Shown piece after piece: positions 29,732 to 39,863 of a DNA stretch of 64,000 bases (positions within the stretch are counted from its first letter, which is position 1; every line of letters begins with the position of its first letter). Origin of the DNA: Terriglobia bacterium. GTDB taxonomy: Bacteria > Acidobacteriota > Terriglobia > Bryobacterales > Bryobacteraceae. The stretch spans positions 37,775 through 101,774 of the forward strand of contig JAIQFK010000027.1 of assembly GCA_020073305.1 (NCBI GenBank), given 5' to 3'. The position numbers were made by a program, and so were the translations under genes. The notes beneath the pieces are model-generated. The model was not told the origin of the DNA, did not search any database, and saw nothing but the letters and a program-made list of their open reading frames with translations.

Positions 29732-29749
29732 GCAACCAATTGAAAAAAT

Positions 29750-29756
<7 letters not shown>
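29732..29756 (-). terminator. 10-bp perfect hairpin overlapping the tRNA-fMet 3' end
   Basis: gcaaccaatt-gaaaa-aattggttgc; on the transcript it is followed by ...ACCAAUUUU. Confidence 0.55.
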
Positions 29757-29826
<70 letters not shown>

Positions 29827-29979
29827 CTTCTATCGTAACGTCACGGAATTGCGAGAGTCAAACTTCTGGCGCAGTTTTGACCATGGCGCGATCGCCGGAA
29901 TCGGATTCAGCCGGCCGCTGCGTGCGGGGCCGGTGCCTTTTTCGCTAGAATCGTAGAGATTCCCTCGAAAGGAAAAGGA

Positions 29980-30510
29980 TTGGCAGCCAAGCCGGAGACC
30001 GTCGTCGCGATCTACCCGGGGTCTTTCGACCCCATCACGAACGGGCATCTGGACCTGATAGAACGCGGATCGCGGTTATTTGACCGGCTGATTGTGGCGA
30101 TTTTGCAGAACGAGGAAAAAGAATCTCCGCTGTTCACGGTCGAAGAGCGAATGGAAATGTTGCGCGACGTGGTGGGCGGATATGCCAACGTGGAGATCGA
30201 TCATTTCCATGGGCTGCTGGTAGACTACGCCAGCGCGCGCGGCGCCACGGTGCTGCTGCGTGGCATCCGCGCCATTTCGGATTATGAGAAGGAGCTGCAG
30301 ATGGCGCTGATGAATCGCCGCCTGCGGCCGGAAATCGAGACCCTGTTCCTCATGGCCGGTGAGGCGTATTCGTTCATCAGCTCGCGGCTGGTAAAAGAAG
30401 TGATTGGACTGGGCGGCAACATCGCGGAGCTGGTGCCGCCGTCAGTGGAAGTGCGTCTCCGCGAACGATTCAACGCCGCGGGAGCAGGTGTCCAGCGGCG
30501 CTTACGATAG
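29980..30510 (+). CDS. coaD: Pantetheine-phosphate adenylyltransferase
   Basis: AIYPGSFDPITNGHLDLIERGSRLFDRLIVAI; LLRGIRAISDYEKELQMALMNRRL; SSRLVKEVIGLGGNI. TTG start. Confidence 0.94.
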   Translation: MAAKPETVVAIYPGSFDPITNGHLDLIERGSRLFDRLIVAILQNEEKESPLFTVEERMEMLRDVVGGYANVEIDHFHGLLVDYASARGATVLLRGIRAISDYEKELQMALMNRRLRPEIETLFLMAGEAYSFISSRLVKEVIGLGGNIAELVPPSVEVRLRERFNAAGAGVQRRLR

Positions 30511-30516
30511 GAAAAC

Positions 30517-31710
30517 ATGGCACTGGAACTCAAAACAGAAATCGCAGACCGCATCGCTTTGATTAGCGTGTCCTCCACCATGAAGGTCGCCGCCGACGCG
30601 GAGAAGTTGCGCGCGCAGGGTGTCGACGTGGTGGATTTCGGGGCCGGAGAGCCCGATTTCCCGACGCCCGACAACATCAAGCAGGCCGCCGTCCGGGCCA
30701 TCGAGCAGAACTTCACCAAATACACCGGCGCGGGCGGAACAGCCGAGCTGAAGCAGGCGGTTTGCGAGCGGCACGCGAAGGATTTCGGTACCGGCTACAC
30801 GCCGGCGGAGTGCATCATCAGCGTCGGCGGCAAACACGTCATCTTCAATCTCACGCAGGCTCTGATCAATCCGGGCGACGAAGTCATCATCCCGGTGCCG
30901 TATTGGGTCACCTATAAGGATGTGGTGAATTACGCCGGGGGCAAGTGCGTATTCGTCCAGACCGACGAGGAGAACGGCTTTGCCCTCACCGCCGCGATGA
31001 TTGAGCCGCATCTCACGGCGCGCACCAAGATGATCCTCATCAACTCGCCGTCGAACCCGAGTGGCGCCGTGCTCGACCGCCAGGAGTTTGAGAAAATCTA
31101 CCACCTGACGTCCAAGCGCGGCATTTACCTGCTGACCGACGAGTGCTACTGCCATTTTCTCTACGAAGGCTCGCCGTACTCCATTGCCTCATTGCCGGGC
31201 GCGAAAGAGACGGTGCTCGTGGCGGGGACCGTTTCTAAGACCTACTCCATGACGGGATGGCGGATAGGCTTTGGACTGGTCCCACAAGCGGTGGCCGGCG
31301 CCATGTTGAAACTGCAGAGCCACTCGACTTCGAATCCCACTTCCATCTCGCAGAAGGCCGCGGTCGAAGCGCTGCGCGGGCCGCAGGATTCCGTGCCGGC
31401 CATGCTCGCCGAATACCGCAAACGCCGCGACTTCGTGATCCGGCGGCTGCGCGAGATTCCGGGAGTGAAGTGCGCGGAGCCCAAGGGCGCGTTCTACGCC
31501 TATCCGAACGTCGGCACGGCGCTCGGCAAGAAGGGCATCCTTAACACGTTGCAGTTTTCGGAAAAACTGCTCGCTGAAGCGCACGTGGCCGTGGTTCCGG
31601 GTGAAGCCTTCGGCACCCACCAGCACGTCCGCATCTCGTACGCCACGTCGATGCAAGAACTGGAACGCGGCCTGGACCGGATCCACCAGTTCATCGAGGC
31701 CTTGGCTTAG
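30517..31710 (+). CDS. Pyridoxal-phosphate-dependent aminotransferase (aspartate aminotransferase-like)
   Basis: DVVDFGAGEPDFPTPDNIKQAA, INSPSNPSGAV, GTVSKTYSMTGWRIGF. Confidence 0.92.
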   Translation: MALELKTEIADRIALISVSSTMKVAADAEKLRAQGVDVVDFGAGEPDFPTPDNIKQAAVRAIEQNFTKYTGAGGTAELKQAVCERHAKDFGTGYTPAECIISVGGKHVIFNLTQALINPGDEVIIPVPYWVTYKDVVNYAGGKCVFVQTDEENGFALTAAMIEPHLTARTKMILINSPSNPSGAVLDRQEFEKIYHLTSKRGIYLLTDECYCHFLYEGSPYSIASLPGAKETVLVAGTVSKTYSMTGWRIGFGLVPQAVAGAMLKLQSHSTSNPTSISQKAAVEALRGPQDSVPAMLAEYRKRRDFVIRRLREIPGVKCAEPKGAFYAYPNVGTALGKKGILNTLQFSEKLLAEAHVAVVPGEAFGTHQHVRISYATSMQELERGLDRIHQFIEALA

Positions 31711-31749
31711 CGCGCCCTAAACTGAGCCGCGACCAAAGGGAGCGGTCCC

Positions 31750-32783
31750 GTGCGCAGGGTCTCCGACTGGATCATCGATCAAATCGTGCACTTCGACTTT
31801 GCACGGGACACTATCAAAAGCGGTCTTGCTCACTTTGGTTTCTACGACAGACTGGGCCGGTATTTCGCGGTCGCCCACACGAAACACTTCGTGGGCCTGG
31901 TTGGCGAGCACGATCGCCTCGAGTGGACCGTCGACGCCAAACCGGTGCTCGCCGGCGTGCCGAACATCCCGTCTCCCATCGAGCTTCCCATGTACGTCGA
32001 CGCTTTGTCCGATGGTGCGCTCGTGGTGTCAAACTTCAAGACCGCCGAGTTGTACCGCATCGATCCGTTCACGATGACCGCGCGGCTCCTCGTTGATGGT
32101 CATGTGCTTGACCTTGTCGACATGGGCAACTGCGTCGTCGATGACCAAGGCTGCATCTGGGTGAATGAGGTGACCGGCTGCCGGCTCTGGCGTTTCGACC
32201 CAACCGGGCGCCCCGCCGAAGTGCTCGGCGACGGAACTCCAGGGTTTCAATCGGACACCGTGCCGTTCGGCGAGTTGCGTTTCAGTTGGATCTACGACAT
32301 ACGGCGAGGCCCGGACAACACGATCTATGTACTGGACAGCCGCAACTTCGCCCTCCGCGTCGTCGACGTGGCCCGGCGATGCGTCCACACGATCGCGGGT
32401 GACGGCCGGCCAGGATACCAAGACGATGGCGGAAACGCCCGGCACGCCCGGTCGGCGGCAATCCGCACGCCAAGTTCGACGGCCCGATCTCCCTCTCAGT
32501 GGATGAGGGGAGGAACGTGTACATTGGCGACCGTTTCAATCACGTCGTCCGAATGATCGATAGCACAACCGGGGTCATATCCACGATTGCGGGCACTCAG
32601 GGGGCCAACGATGAGCGGGCAAACGACCTCAACGAGCGCAATCCGCTGCGCCTCAACCTACCGAAGATCAGCAGTATGGACTACCACGACAATCGCCTCT
32701 TCATACCCACGGATCTGACCGCCGACTCGGGCGATCTTGTCGTGCTCCGCAGGCTCCCTGGCAGTGCGGCCGGCGCAATGTAG
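31750..32783 (+). pseudogene. NHL-repeat protein gene with frameshift
   Basis: Frame 1 runs to about 32450 (DDGGNARHAR); the match continues in another frame as GGNPHAKFDGPISLSVDEGRNVYIGDRFNHVVRMIDSTTGVISTIAGT... Confidence 0.7.
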
Positions 32784-32856
32784 ATGCCAGTTGCAGCGAG
32801 GGAGTTTCGGACAACTTACGCAACACCCATTGCACCGACCAATCGGAATTGCGCGC

Positions 32857-32946
32857 GAAACGGGGACTGGCTCCGCCGTCCCTAATCGAGTCGCCCCCCA
32901 AACCACCAGCCCGCTCGTCGTGGACGGTGGTGCCTGTCCCCGTTTC
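32857..32946. repeat. Imperfect palindromic (REP/MITE-like) element
   Basis: gaaacggggactggctccgccgtcc ... tggacggtggtgcctgtccccgtttc: arms near-complementary over about 25 nt, first 11 nt perfect. Confidence 0.55.
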
Positions 32947-33140
32947 TCCCCTACGCGTGCTCTCCGCAACTTCCGGAGGCCACCACTTGCTGTGCCTCTA
33001 CAGCGTCCGGGCCATACTCGTACGCGGGCTTGTCGGCGCCAGAGTGAGACGGCCTCGATCACACCGCGCGGTTGCCAAGCACGATACTCCAATCTCTCGT
33101 CCTTTTCATCCCTCGTTGTGGGCCTGCAAAGGACCATGAA

Positions 33141-35627
33141 TTACTCGTACCTCAGCGTCTCCACGGGATCGATTTTGATCGCCCGGCGCGCGGGGAGGGC
33201 GGCGGCGAGCAGCGCAGCGGCCAGCAATACGGCGACGGATTGCGACACCGACACAGGATCGAAACTGTCGATACCGTAGAACTGGCTGCCGAGGAAGAGA
33301 CCCCAGAAAAATGCCACCACGACCCCAGTCGCCAGTCCGGCCACCACCGGCACGAGGGAGAAGCGCAAAATCATCCTGACCACGTCTTCGCGCCGTGCTC
33401 CGAGCGCCATCCGGATGCCGATTTCCCGCGTCCGTTGCGTCACCACGCAGGCCAGCACGCCGAAAAGCCCCAGCGAGGCGAGGCCGAGCGCCAGGATTCC
33501 GAAGAAACTGGAGAGGTACGCTACCAGGCGCTCGTGCGCCAGGCGGCTGTTGATGTACTCTTCCATCAAGCGGGCGTGCATTAGGGGAACGTTGGGGTCC
33601 AGGTCCTGGAGCGCACGGCGGATACTCGCGATCACCGGGGCGGCGCTCCCGGCAAACCGCACCGTCAGCCAGCGCGCTCCGGCACCGTTTGACCAACTGG
33701 GCTCGTAGAGAGTCCCCATTGGGTCCGGCCCGGCGATTTCACAATAGTGCATATTCTTCACCACGCCGATAACCTCAATACCTTTATCGCCGGAACAATC
33801 GGAGCCCGGATAGCAGAAACGGCGTCCCACGGCATTCACCGTCCCGAACTGCTGGCGCGCCAGCGATTGGTCCATGATGCAAACCCGGGACGCGTCCCCC
33901 TTCCCCCCGCCGCTTGGTGTAGCGACAGGCTCATCCTCGTGCCGGAAGTCACGGCCCGCCAGGAGTGGAATGCCCAGCGTGGAGAAGTAGCCGGAGCTGA
34001 CGGGATTGAGAATCATCGCAAGAGCTTTCGGCCCCTCCGGTGTACCTATAAGAATCCCGGTTAAGCGGTTGCTAATCGGCGTCAGGCCCGTCAAAGCGGC
34101 CGTGCGCACGCCGGGAAGGGTCCGCGTGCGCTCGAGGAACTGATCGTAGAAGGTGCGCAACCTCTGCCCACCATATCCCACGCTCATGGGGTCGATCTCG
34201 AAAATCGCGGTACTCTCGCGCTCGAACCCGAGGTCGACATTCTGAAGATTTCTTAGCGTGCGGGTAAACAAGCCGGCGGCGACAAGCAACACCAGGGACA
34301 AGACGATTTGGTCAGCGATCAGGAATCTGGAAAGAAGTGACCGGGAGAGCGTTTCGGTGGCCATTCCATGCTCCTTCATGCTCTCCGCAAGGTTCATCCG
34401 CGTGGCCCGCAGCGCGGGAATCAGGCCGAACAGGATAGTGGTGAGCAGCGTAATGCCGGCACACGATGCGAGAACGAAGAGGCTGAGCTGGAAACGAAAA
34501 TCCGGGTCCAGAACATTGAGTTGGGCAAGAGCGCGTATGCCGTAATAGGCGATGCCGAGCCCCAGCGCGCTCCCCGCCGCGGCCAGCAGGAGGCTTTCCG
34601 TGAGGAATTGGCGAATCAAGCGCCCGCGCGTAGCGCCCAGCGACAGACGCACGGCCGTTTGTTTCCAGCGTTGCGAGGCGCGCACCAGCAGCAGATTCGC
34701 CACGTTCGCGCAGGTAAGCAGCAGCAGCAGACCGGTCACGGCAGCCAGGGCCTTAAGCGGATTTAGAAAATTCTCGTTGCGGATAAATAAGGGGTCACGG
34801 GCCGCAGGCACGAGCCGGTACTCATCCTTCAGAAGGCGATGAGCCTTGGTGACACCTTCAAGGGCTCGGTCATTCACGTTTTCCACTGCCAGCGCCCACA
34901 GAACCGGCATGGAGGCTTGAGCCTGCTGAACGGAAACGCCCGGCTTCAAGCGCGCTACGCAGGTGAGCCAGTAGCTGCCCGTCGTGTTCCATTCCTGTGC
35001 CGCGCCGGGGTTTGTCACCGGGTACATTGCCAAGGTCATCAAGACGTCGGGCTCGTTGCGGTTGAACAACCCGCCGAACCCCTTTTCCGCCACGCCGACA
35101 ATAACCAGCGGATAGTTGTTCACTGAGAACTGCTGGCCGATCACCCGCGGGTCCCCGTCAAAACGCTGCTGCCAATAGCGATAGGAAAGGACAACCACCG
35201 GTGGTGGTCCGCCTGCCTTATCGTCAGCCGGCGTGATCACTCGTCCGCGAGCGGCTCCAACCCCGAGGATTTGGAAGTAGTTGCCGCTGACGTATTCCAC
35301 GTGGCCGACTTCCACGCCCGGCGACCCGGCGGGCCGAAGGCTGGCATCCAGATTGTCGCTGCTGGCGAGGACTCCGTCGAAAACCTGGTTGAGGTCCCGA
35401 TAGGCACGGAAAATGGGATATGTGCGGCTGTAGATCCCTTCGATCTTCACCAGGCGATTCGCCTCGTGCGCCGGAACGGACCACAGCAAGAGCTGATCGA
35501 CAAGGCTAAAGAGGGCCGTGGTCAGGCCGATGCCGAAGGCGAGTGTGGCCACTACTACCAGCGTGAAGCCGGGACTCTTGGCGAGAGCCCGTGCCCCAAA
35601 TCGAATATCGTCGACTAATGTGATCAT
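33141..35627 (-). CDS. FtsX/MacB-like ABC transporter permease (ADOP-type)
   Basis: MITLVDDIRFGARALAKSPGFTLVVVATLAFGIGLTTALFSLVDQLL; two FtsX-like domains with VTQRTREIGIRMALGARREDVVRMIL; MacB periplasmic domain. Start at 35627 preferred to 35804. Confidence 0.88.
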   Translation of the reverse strand: MITLVDDIRFGARALAKSPGFTLVVVATLAFGIGLTTALFSLVDQLLLWSVPAHEANRLVKIEGIYSRTYPIFRAYRDLNQVFDGVLASSDNLDASLRPAGSPGVEVGHVEYVSGNYFQILGVGAARGRVITPADDKAGGPPPVVVLSYRYWQQRFDGDPRVIGQQFSVNNYPLVIVGVAEKGFGGLFNRNEPDVLMTLAMYPVTNPGAAQEWNTTGSYWLTCVARLKPGVSVQQAQASMPVLWALAVENVNDRALEGVTKAHRLLKDEYRLVPAARDPLFIRNENFLNPLKALAAVTGLLLLLTCANVANLLLVRASQRWKQTAVRLSLGATRGRLIRQFLTESLLLAAAGSALGLGIAYYGIRALAQLNVLDPDFRFQLSLFVLASCAGITLLTTILFGLIPALRATRMNLAESMKEHGMATETLSRSLLSRFLIADQIVLSLVLLVAAGLFTRTLRNLQNVDLGFERESTAIFEIDPMSVGYGGQRLRTFYDQFLERTRTLPGVRTAALTGLTPISNRLTGILIGTPEGPKALAMILNPVSSGYFSTLGIPLLAGRDFRHEDEPVATPSGGGKGDASRVCIMDQSLARQQFGTVNAVGRRFCYPGSDCSGDKGIEVIGVVKNMHYCEIAGPDPMGTLYEPSWSNGAGARWLTVRFAGSAAPVIASIRRALQDLDPNVPLMHARLMEEYINSRLAHERLVAYLSSFFGILALGLASLGLFGVLACVVTQRTREIGIRMALGARREDVVRMILRFSLVPVVAGLATGVVVAFFWGLFLGSQFYGIDSFDPVSVSQSVAVLLAAALLAAALPARRAIKIDPVETLRYE

Positions 35628-35754
35628 GAGACCCTCCTCAAATTGGTTCGTGCCACCGAAAGGAGAAACCGGGACAGCACATTCAAATCCCACTCCTGAA
35701 GGCGTGTGCTCGGGTTGAGTGTACTCTCCGCCTTTTCCCGTGTCCGACTTCCGC

Positions 35755-35904
35755 TTATCCCATCCCCAACTCATCCGCCTTCTCCAGCGGCGTGCCGCAA
35801 ACACGGCAGATCACCGCGTGGCAATCGCCGCACACCAGCGGATCGTCCACCGGTTTGGCGCATGTGGGACAGTAGAAGTCGGGCTTTGGTTCAGCTTCGG
35901 GCAT
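35755..35904 (-). CDS. 49-aa zinc-ribbon-like small protein
   Basis: MPEAEPKPDFYCPTCAKPVDDPLVCGDCHAVICRVCGTPLEKADELGMG*; three CxxC motifs; omitted from the ORF track because of length. Confidence 0.6.
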   Translation of the reverse strand: MPEAEPKPDFYCPTCAKPVDDPLVCGDCHAVICRVCGTPLEKADELGMG

Positions 35905-36018
35905 TGGTGATCAAACGTCCTGCAACCTATATATACCTTCCCGTCTGTATTTGCAGCGACCTGCCCCAGTTCGGTAAAATCTTGACTGCTTTTCTTTGAT
36001 CGGAGGAGGACCGCCGTC

Positions 36019-37398
36019 ATGTTCCGCCTGGATGCCGACAAGCCGGTTGAGTTCTGCGATGGCTTGCGACGGCGCGATTTCCTGCACGCCGGGTCGCTCT
36101 CGTTTCTCGGGCTGGGGCTGAACGAACTGTTCGGCCTCAAGGCGCTAGGCGCGGTTGATCCATCGAAACGCGACGTCAACTGCATCATGCTGATGCTGGT
36201 AGGCGGTCCCTCCCAGCTTGACACCTGGGACATGAAGCCGAACGCGCCGGCTGAGATCCGCGGGCCGTACAAGCCGATTAAGACCAACGTCGCGGGAATC
36301 GAAATCTCCGAGAACTTTCCGCGCATGGCCAAACACGCGGACAAGTACGCTCTGATCCGCAGCGTCTACCACACCGCCGCGGCCGTGCACGATACCGGTC
36401 ACCAGATGATGCAGACCGGCCGCCTGTTTCAGGGCGGCATCGAATATCCGCATATTGGCTGCGTGCTCGCCAAGCTCAGAGGCCCCAAGGGGGACGTGCC
36501 GGCGCACGTGCTGATGCCGCATCCCATCGGCAACACCGGCGGCAACATGCCGCACGGCCAGAGCGCCGGCTTTCTGGGAAAAACGTTCGACCCGTTCGTG
36601 CTGAACGCCGATCCGTCAGATCCGAATTTCAAAGTTCCGGACCTGCTGCCGCCGGAATATCTTTCCGCGTTGCGCGTGGATCGCCGCCGAAACTGGCGCG
36701 AGATGGTCGACCGTACGGTAAGCAAATTCGAAACCTCGCAGGACGCACGGCTGCTGGATGCCACCTTCCACCAGGCCTATACGCTGATGTCCTCCCAGAA
36801 GGCGCGGGAGGCTTTCGAACTTGCGAAGGAGCCCGAGAGCGTGCGCCAGCGTTACGGCGAAAACCGCTTCGGCCAGAGTTGTCTGCTGGCCCGGCGCCTG
36901 ATCGAGGCCGGCGTGCGCTTCGTCACCGTGAACATGTTCGAGACCGTGTTCGACGAGATCACGTGGGACATTCACGGCTCCAAGCCCTTCAGTCCGATTA
37001 GTTGCTACCGTGACCTGGTTGGCCCCATGTTTGACAACGCCTTCAGTTCGTTATTGGAAGACTTGCAGGACCGGCGCCTGTTGGACAATACGATGGTCGT
37101 CGCCATGGGTGAGTTCGGACGCACGCCGAAGGTGAACCCGGCGGGCGGACGTGACCACTGGCCGCAATGCTGGACCATGATGATGGGCGGTGGCGGGATC
37201 AAAGGCGGGCAGGTGGTGGGCGCATCCGACGATATCGGCGCCACTCCTAAGGACCGGCCCACCACCCCCGGGCAGATCGCCGCTACCATTTACCAGGCGC
37301 TGGGTGTGCCGCTCGAACTGGAACTCCCCGGGGCGCAGAACCGGCCGATTCCGCTGGTGGAACGCGGCGTCGAGCCCATCAAGGAATTGTTCAGTTAA
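36019..37398 (+). CDS. DUF1501 domain-containing protein (Tat-like leader)
   Basis: LRRRDFLHAGSLSFLGLG leader; INCIMLMLVGGPSQLDTWDMKP-type N-terminus and AMGEFGRTPKVNPAGGRDHWPQCWTMMMGGGGIKGG. Confidence 0.9.
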   Translation: MFRLDADKPVEFCDGLRRRDFLHAGSLSFLGLGLNELFGLKALGAVDPSKRDVNCIMLMLVGGPSQLDTWDMKPNAPAEIRGPYKPIKTNVAGIEISENFPRMAKHADKYALIRSVYHTAAAVHDTGHQMMQTGRLFQGGIEYPHIGCVLAKLRGPKGDVPAHVLMPHPIGNTGGNMPHGQSAGFLGKTFDPFVLNADPSDPNFKVPDLLPPEYLSALRVDRRRNWREMVDRTVSKFETSQDARLLDATFHQAYTLMSSQKAREAFELAKEPESVRQRYGENRFGQSCLLARRLIEAGVRFVTVNMFETVFDEITWDIHGSKPFSPISCYRDLVGPMFDNAFSSLLEDLQDRRLLDNTMVVAMGEFGRTPKVNPAGGRDHWPQCWTMMMGGGGIKGGQVVGASDDIGATPKDRPTTPGQIAATIYQALGVPLELELPGAQNRPIPLVERGVEPIKELFS

Positions 37399-39863
37399 TG
37401 GAATCGGCATTGCCGCGTGCTATGTGGAAACCTCTAACGCTCCTCGTTGTAGCGTGCCATCTCCTGTCCGCCGCTGATAATCTTGCGATCCTTCCCACCG
37501 CCGTCGAGCTCAGCGGTCCGGAAGCGCGCCAGCATCTGCTGGCGGAGGCCGGTTTCGCAGATCACCAGGAAGACTGGACGCGCAAGGTGGTGTGGCGTTC
37601 GTCGAATCCGAAAATTGCCATCGTCGACGCTAACGGCGAAGTGAGGCCGATGGGCGACGGGCAAGCGGCCATCACCGCGAACGCGGGAGGCCGCAGCGCC
37701 ACGGCTACCGTGCGGATCAAAGGCTCGCAGGCTGCCCATACGTGGAGCTTCCGCAACGATGTGATCCCGGTGATGACCAAGGTTGGGTGCAATCAGGGCG
37801 CATGCCACGGCGCTCTTTCTGGCAAGAACGGTTTCAAGCTCACTCTCCGCGGCTACGACCCGGACGTCGACTACGACACGCTTACGCGCCAATCGCTTGG
37901 GCGCCGCGTCGATCCCGAAGAGCCGGCGCGCAGCCTGATGCTGCTCAAGCCCACCATGGCCGTGCCGCACGGCGGAGGCAAGCGCTTCGCGACGGATTCG
38001 CTCGAATACAAGGTTCTATCGGGATGGATCGCGCAAGGCATGCCGCGGCCGCACGACGATGATCCGCAGGTGACGGCGCTGGAAGTGTTCCCAGCCGCGG
38101 TTCGCCTCGCTCCGGGCGCGGATCAGCAACTTGTGGTTCGCGCAAAGTACTCCGACGGCCAAATCCGCGATGTCACGCGTTGGGTGAAATTCAGCTCGAG
38201 CGACGAAGGCGTCGCGTCGGTCGATGACGCCGGCCACGTGAAGATGAACGGCAATGGAGAGGCGGCCGTCACGCTGTGGTATTCAAGCCGCGTGCTGTAC
38301 GCGCGCGTGAGCGTGCCGTATCCCAATCAAGTGGATGCCGCGGCCTACGCCGCATTCCCGCGCCACAACTACATTGATGATTTGGTGCTGGAAAAATGGA
38401 AGACGCTCAACATCGCCCCGTCACAGGCGGCGGACGACTCCACTTTCATCCGGCGCGCATACCTTGACGCCGCCGGCATTCTGCCAACAGCCGATGAGGT
38501 GGAGGATTTTCTGGCCGGCAAGTCGCCGGACAAACGGCAGAAGCTGATCAGCAAGCTCCTCGATCGTGATGAGTTCGTGGATTATTGGGCCTACAAGTGG
38601 TCGGATTTGCTCCTGGTCTCCAGTCGCAAGCTGCGGTCGAACGCCATGTGGTCCTTTTATTACTGGATCCGCGACAGCGTCAAGAACGACAAACCCTGGG
38701 ACAAGTTCGCACGCGAGATTTACACATCTTCGGGCAACACCCGGCAGAACGGTGCGCTGAACTATTTCGTCATCCACAAGGATCCGATTGATATCGCCGA
38801 GAACTCGACGCAGGCATTTCTGGGCCAGCGGCTTACTTGCGCGCGATGCCACAATCATCCGCTCGAGAAGTGGACGCAGAAGCAGTATTACCAGTTCGCC
38901 AACCTGTTTGCGCGCGTCGGCGAGAAGAACGGCGCCGAGCCCGGCGATATCGTGGTGTTTGCCAAGGCTTCGGGCGACATCAACCATCCGCGCTTGTTGA
39001 AGCCGCTCGCGCCCACCCCGCTCGATGGCGCGCCCATGACCCTCGATTCCCCCGAAGACCGGCGCGTGCACTTCGCCAAGTGGCTCACCAGCCCGGATAA
39101 CGCCTTGTTCCAGCGCGCCATCGTCAACCGCGTGTGGGGAAATTTCATGGGGCGGGGCATTGTCGACCCGGTGGACGACGTCCGGGCCACCAATCCGGCG
39201 TCAAACGAAGAGCTTTTTAATGCGCTGTGCAAAGATTTCGTCGAGCACGGATTCCACATCAAGCACCTTATTGCCACCATTATGAATTCGGCGGTGTATC
39301 AGCTATCGTCGGAAGCCAACGCAACTAATACGAACGACAACAAATATTATTCGAAGTACATTGTGAAGCGGCTGCCAGCGGAGGTCCTGCTGGACGCCAT
39401 GTCGCAGGTGACCGGGGTTCCGGCGAAGTTCAGCGGATATCCGGCCGGGACGCGCGCTCTCCAGCTTCCGGATACCCAGATCAAGTCCGAATTTCTGGCA
39501 TCCTTCGGGCGGCCGCCCCGGATCTTGTGCGATGCGGCGGAGCGATCGAGTGCGCCGAGCGTGGCGCAGGCGTTGCATGTTATCAACGGCGACACGCTGA
39601 ACAAAAAACTGATGGATCCGGACGGATTTCCAGCGCTGGCCATCAAGCTGGGTCTCTCGGACTCCAGAATTCTCGACCACCTTTTCCTTTCGGCATACAG
39701 CCGCTATCCGGCCGACGCTGAAAAGCGGCGCATGCTGCCTGCGCTCGGCGAAGGGCGCGCGACGGCCGGTTCGGCGGACGTGCAGCGCGAGGCGCGCCGG
39801 CAGGCTCTCGAAGACATGATGTGGGCCCTGCTGACCAGCAAGGAATTTTTGTTTAACTACTGA
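37398..39863 (+). CDS. Planctomycete-type cytochrome / DUF1549-DUF1553 protein with bacterial Ig-like domain
   Basis: VGCNQGACHGALSGKNGFKLTLRGYDP; NYIDDLVLEKWKTLNIAPSQAADDSTFIRRAYLDAAG; LTCARCHNHPLEKWTQ; RAIVNRVWGNFMGRGIV. Confidence 0.9.
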   Translation: MESALPRAMWKPLTLLVVACHLLSAADNLAILPTAVELSGPEARQHLLAEAGFADHQEDWTRKVVWRSSNPKIAIVDANGEVRPMGDGQAAITANAGGRSATATVRIKGSQAAHTWSFRNDVIPVMTKVGCNQGACHGALSGKNGFKLTLRGYDPDVDYDTLTRQSLGRRVDPEEPARSLMLLKPTMAVPHGGGKRFATDSLEYKVLSGWIAQGMPRPHDDDPQVTALEVFPAAVRLAPGADQQLVVRAKYSDGQIRDVTRWVKFSSSDEGVASVDDAGHVKMNGNGEAAVTLWYSSRVLYARVSVPYPNQVDAAAYAAFPRHNYIDDLVLEKWKTLNIAPSQAADDSTFIRRAYLDAAGILPTADEVEDFLAGKSPDKRQKLISKLLDRDEFVDYWAYKWSDLLLVSSRKLRSNAMWSFYYWIRDSVKNDKPWDKFAREIYTSSGNTRQNGALNYFVIHKDPIDIAENSTQAFLGQRLTCARCHNHPLEKWTQKQYYQFANLFARVGEKNGAEPGDIVVFAKASGDINHPRLLKPLAPTPLDGAPMTLDSPEDRRVHFAKWLTSPDNALFQRAIVNRVWGNFMGRGIVDPVDDVRATNPASNEELFNALCKDFVEHGFHIKHLIATIMNSAVYQLSSEANATNTNDNKYYSKYIVKRLPAEVLLDAMSQVTGVPAKFSGYPAGTRALQLPDTQIKSEFLASFGRPPRILCDAAERSSAPSVAQALHVINGDTLNKKLMDPDGFPALAIKLGLSDSRILDHLFLSAYSRYPADAEKRRMLPALGEGRATAGSADVQREARRQALEDMMWALLTSKEFLFNY

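Noticed and set aside
29470-29740. Possible transposase remnant in the intergenic region before tRNA-fMet
   Set aside because: Short weak ORFs in both directions; no catalytic motif, terminal repeats or target duplication visible.
32737-33279. 180-aa ORF and overlapping small ORFs after the NHL gene
   Set aside because: Low-complexity translations in a region with a palindromic repeat; no domain, and overlaps the 3' end of the ADOP permease.
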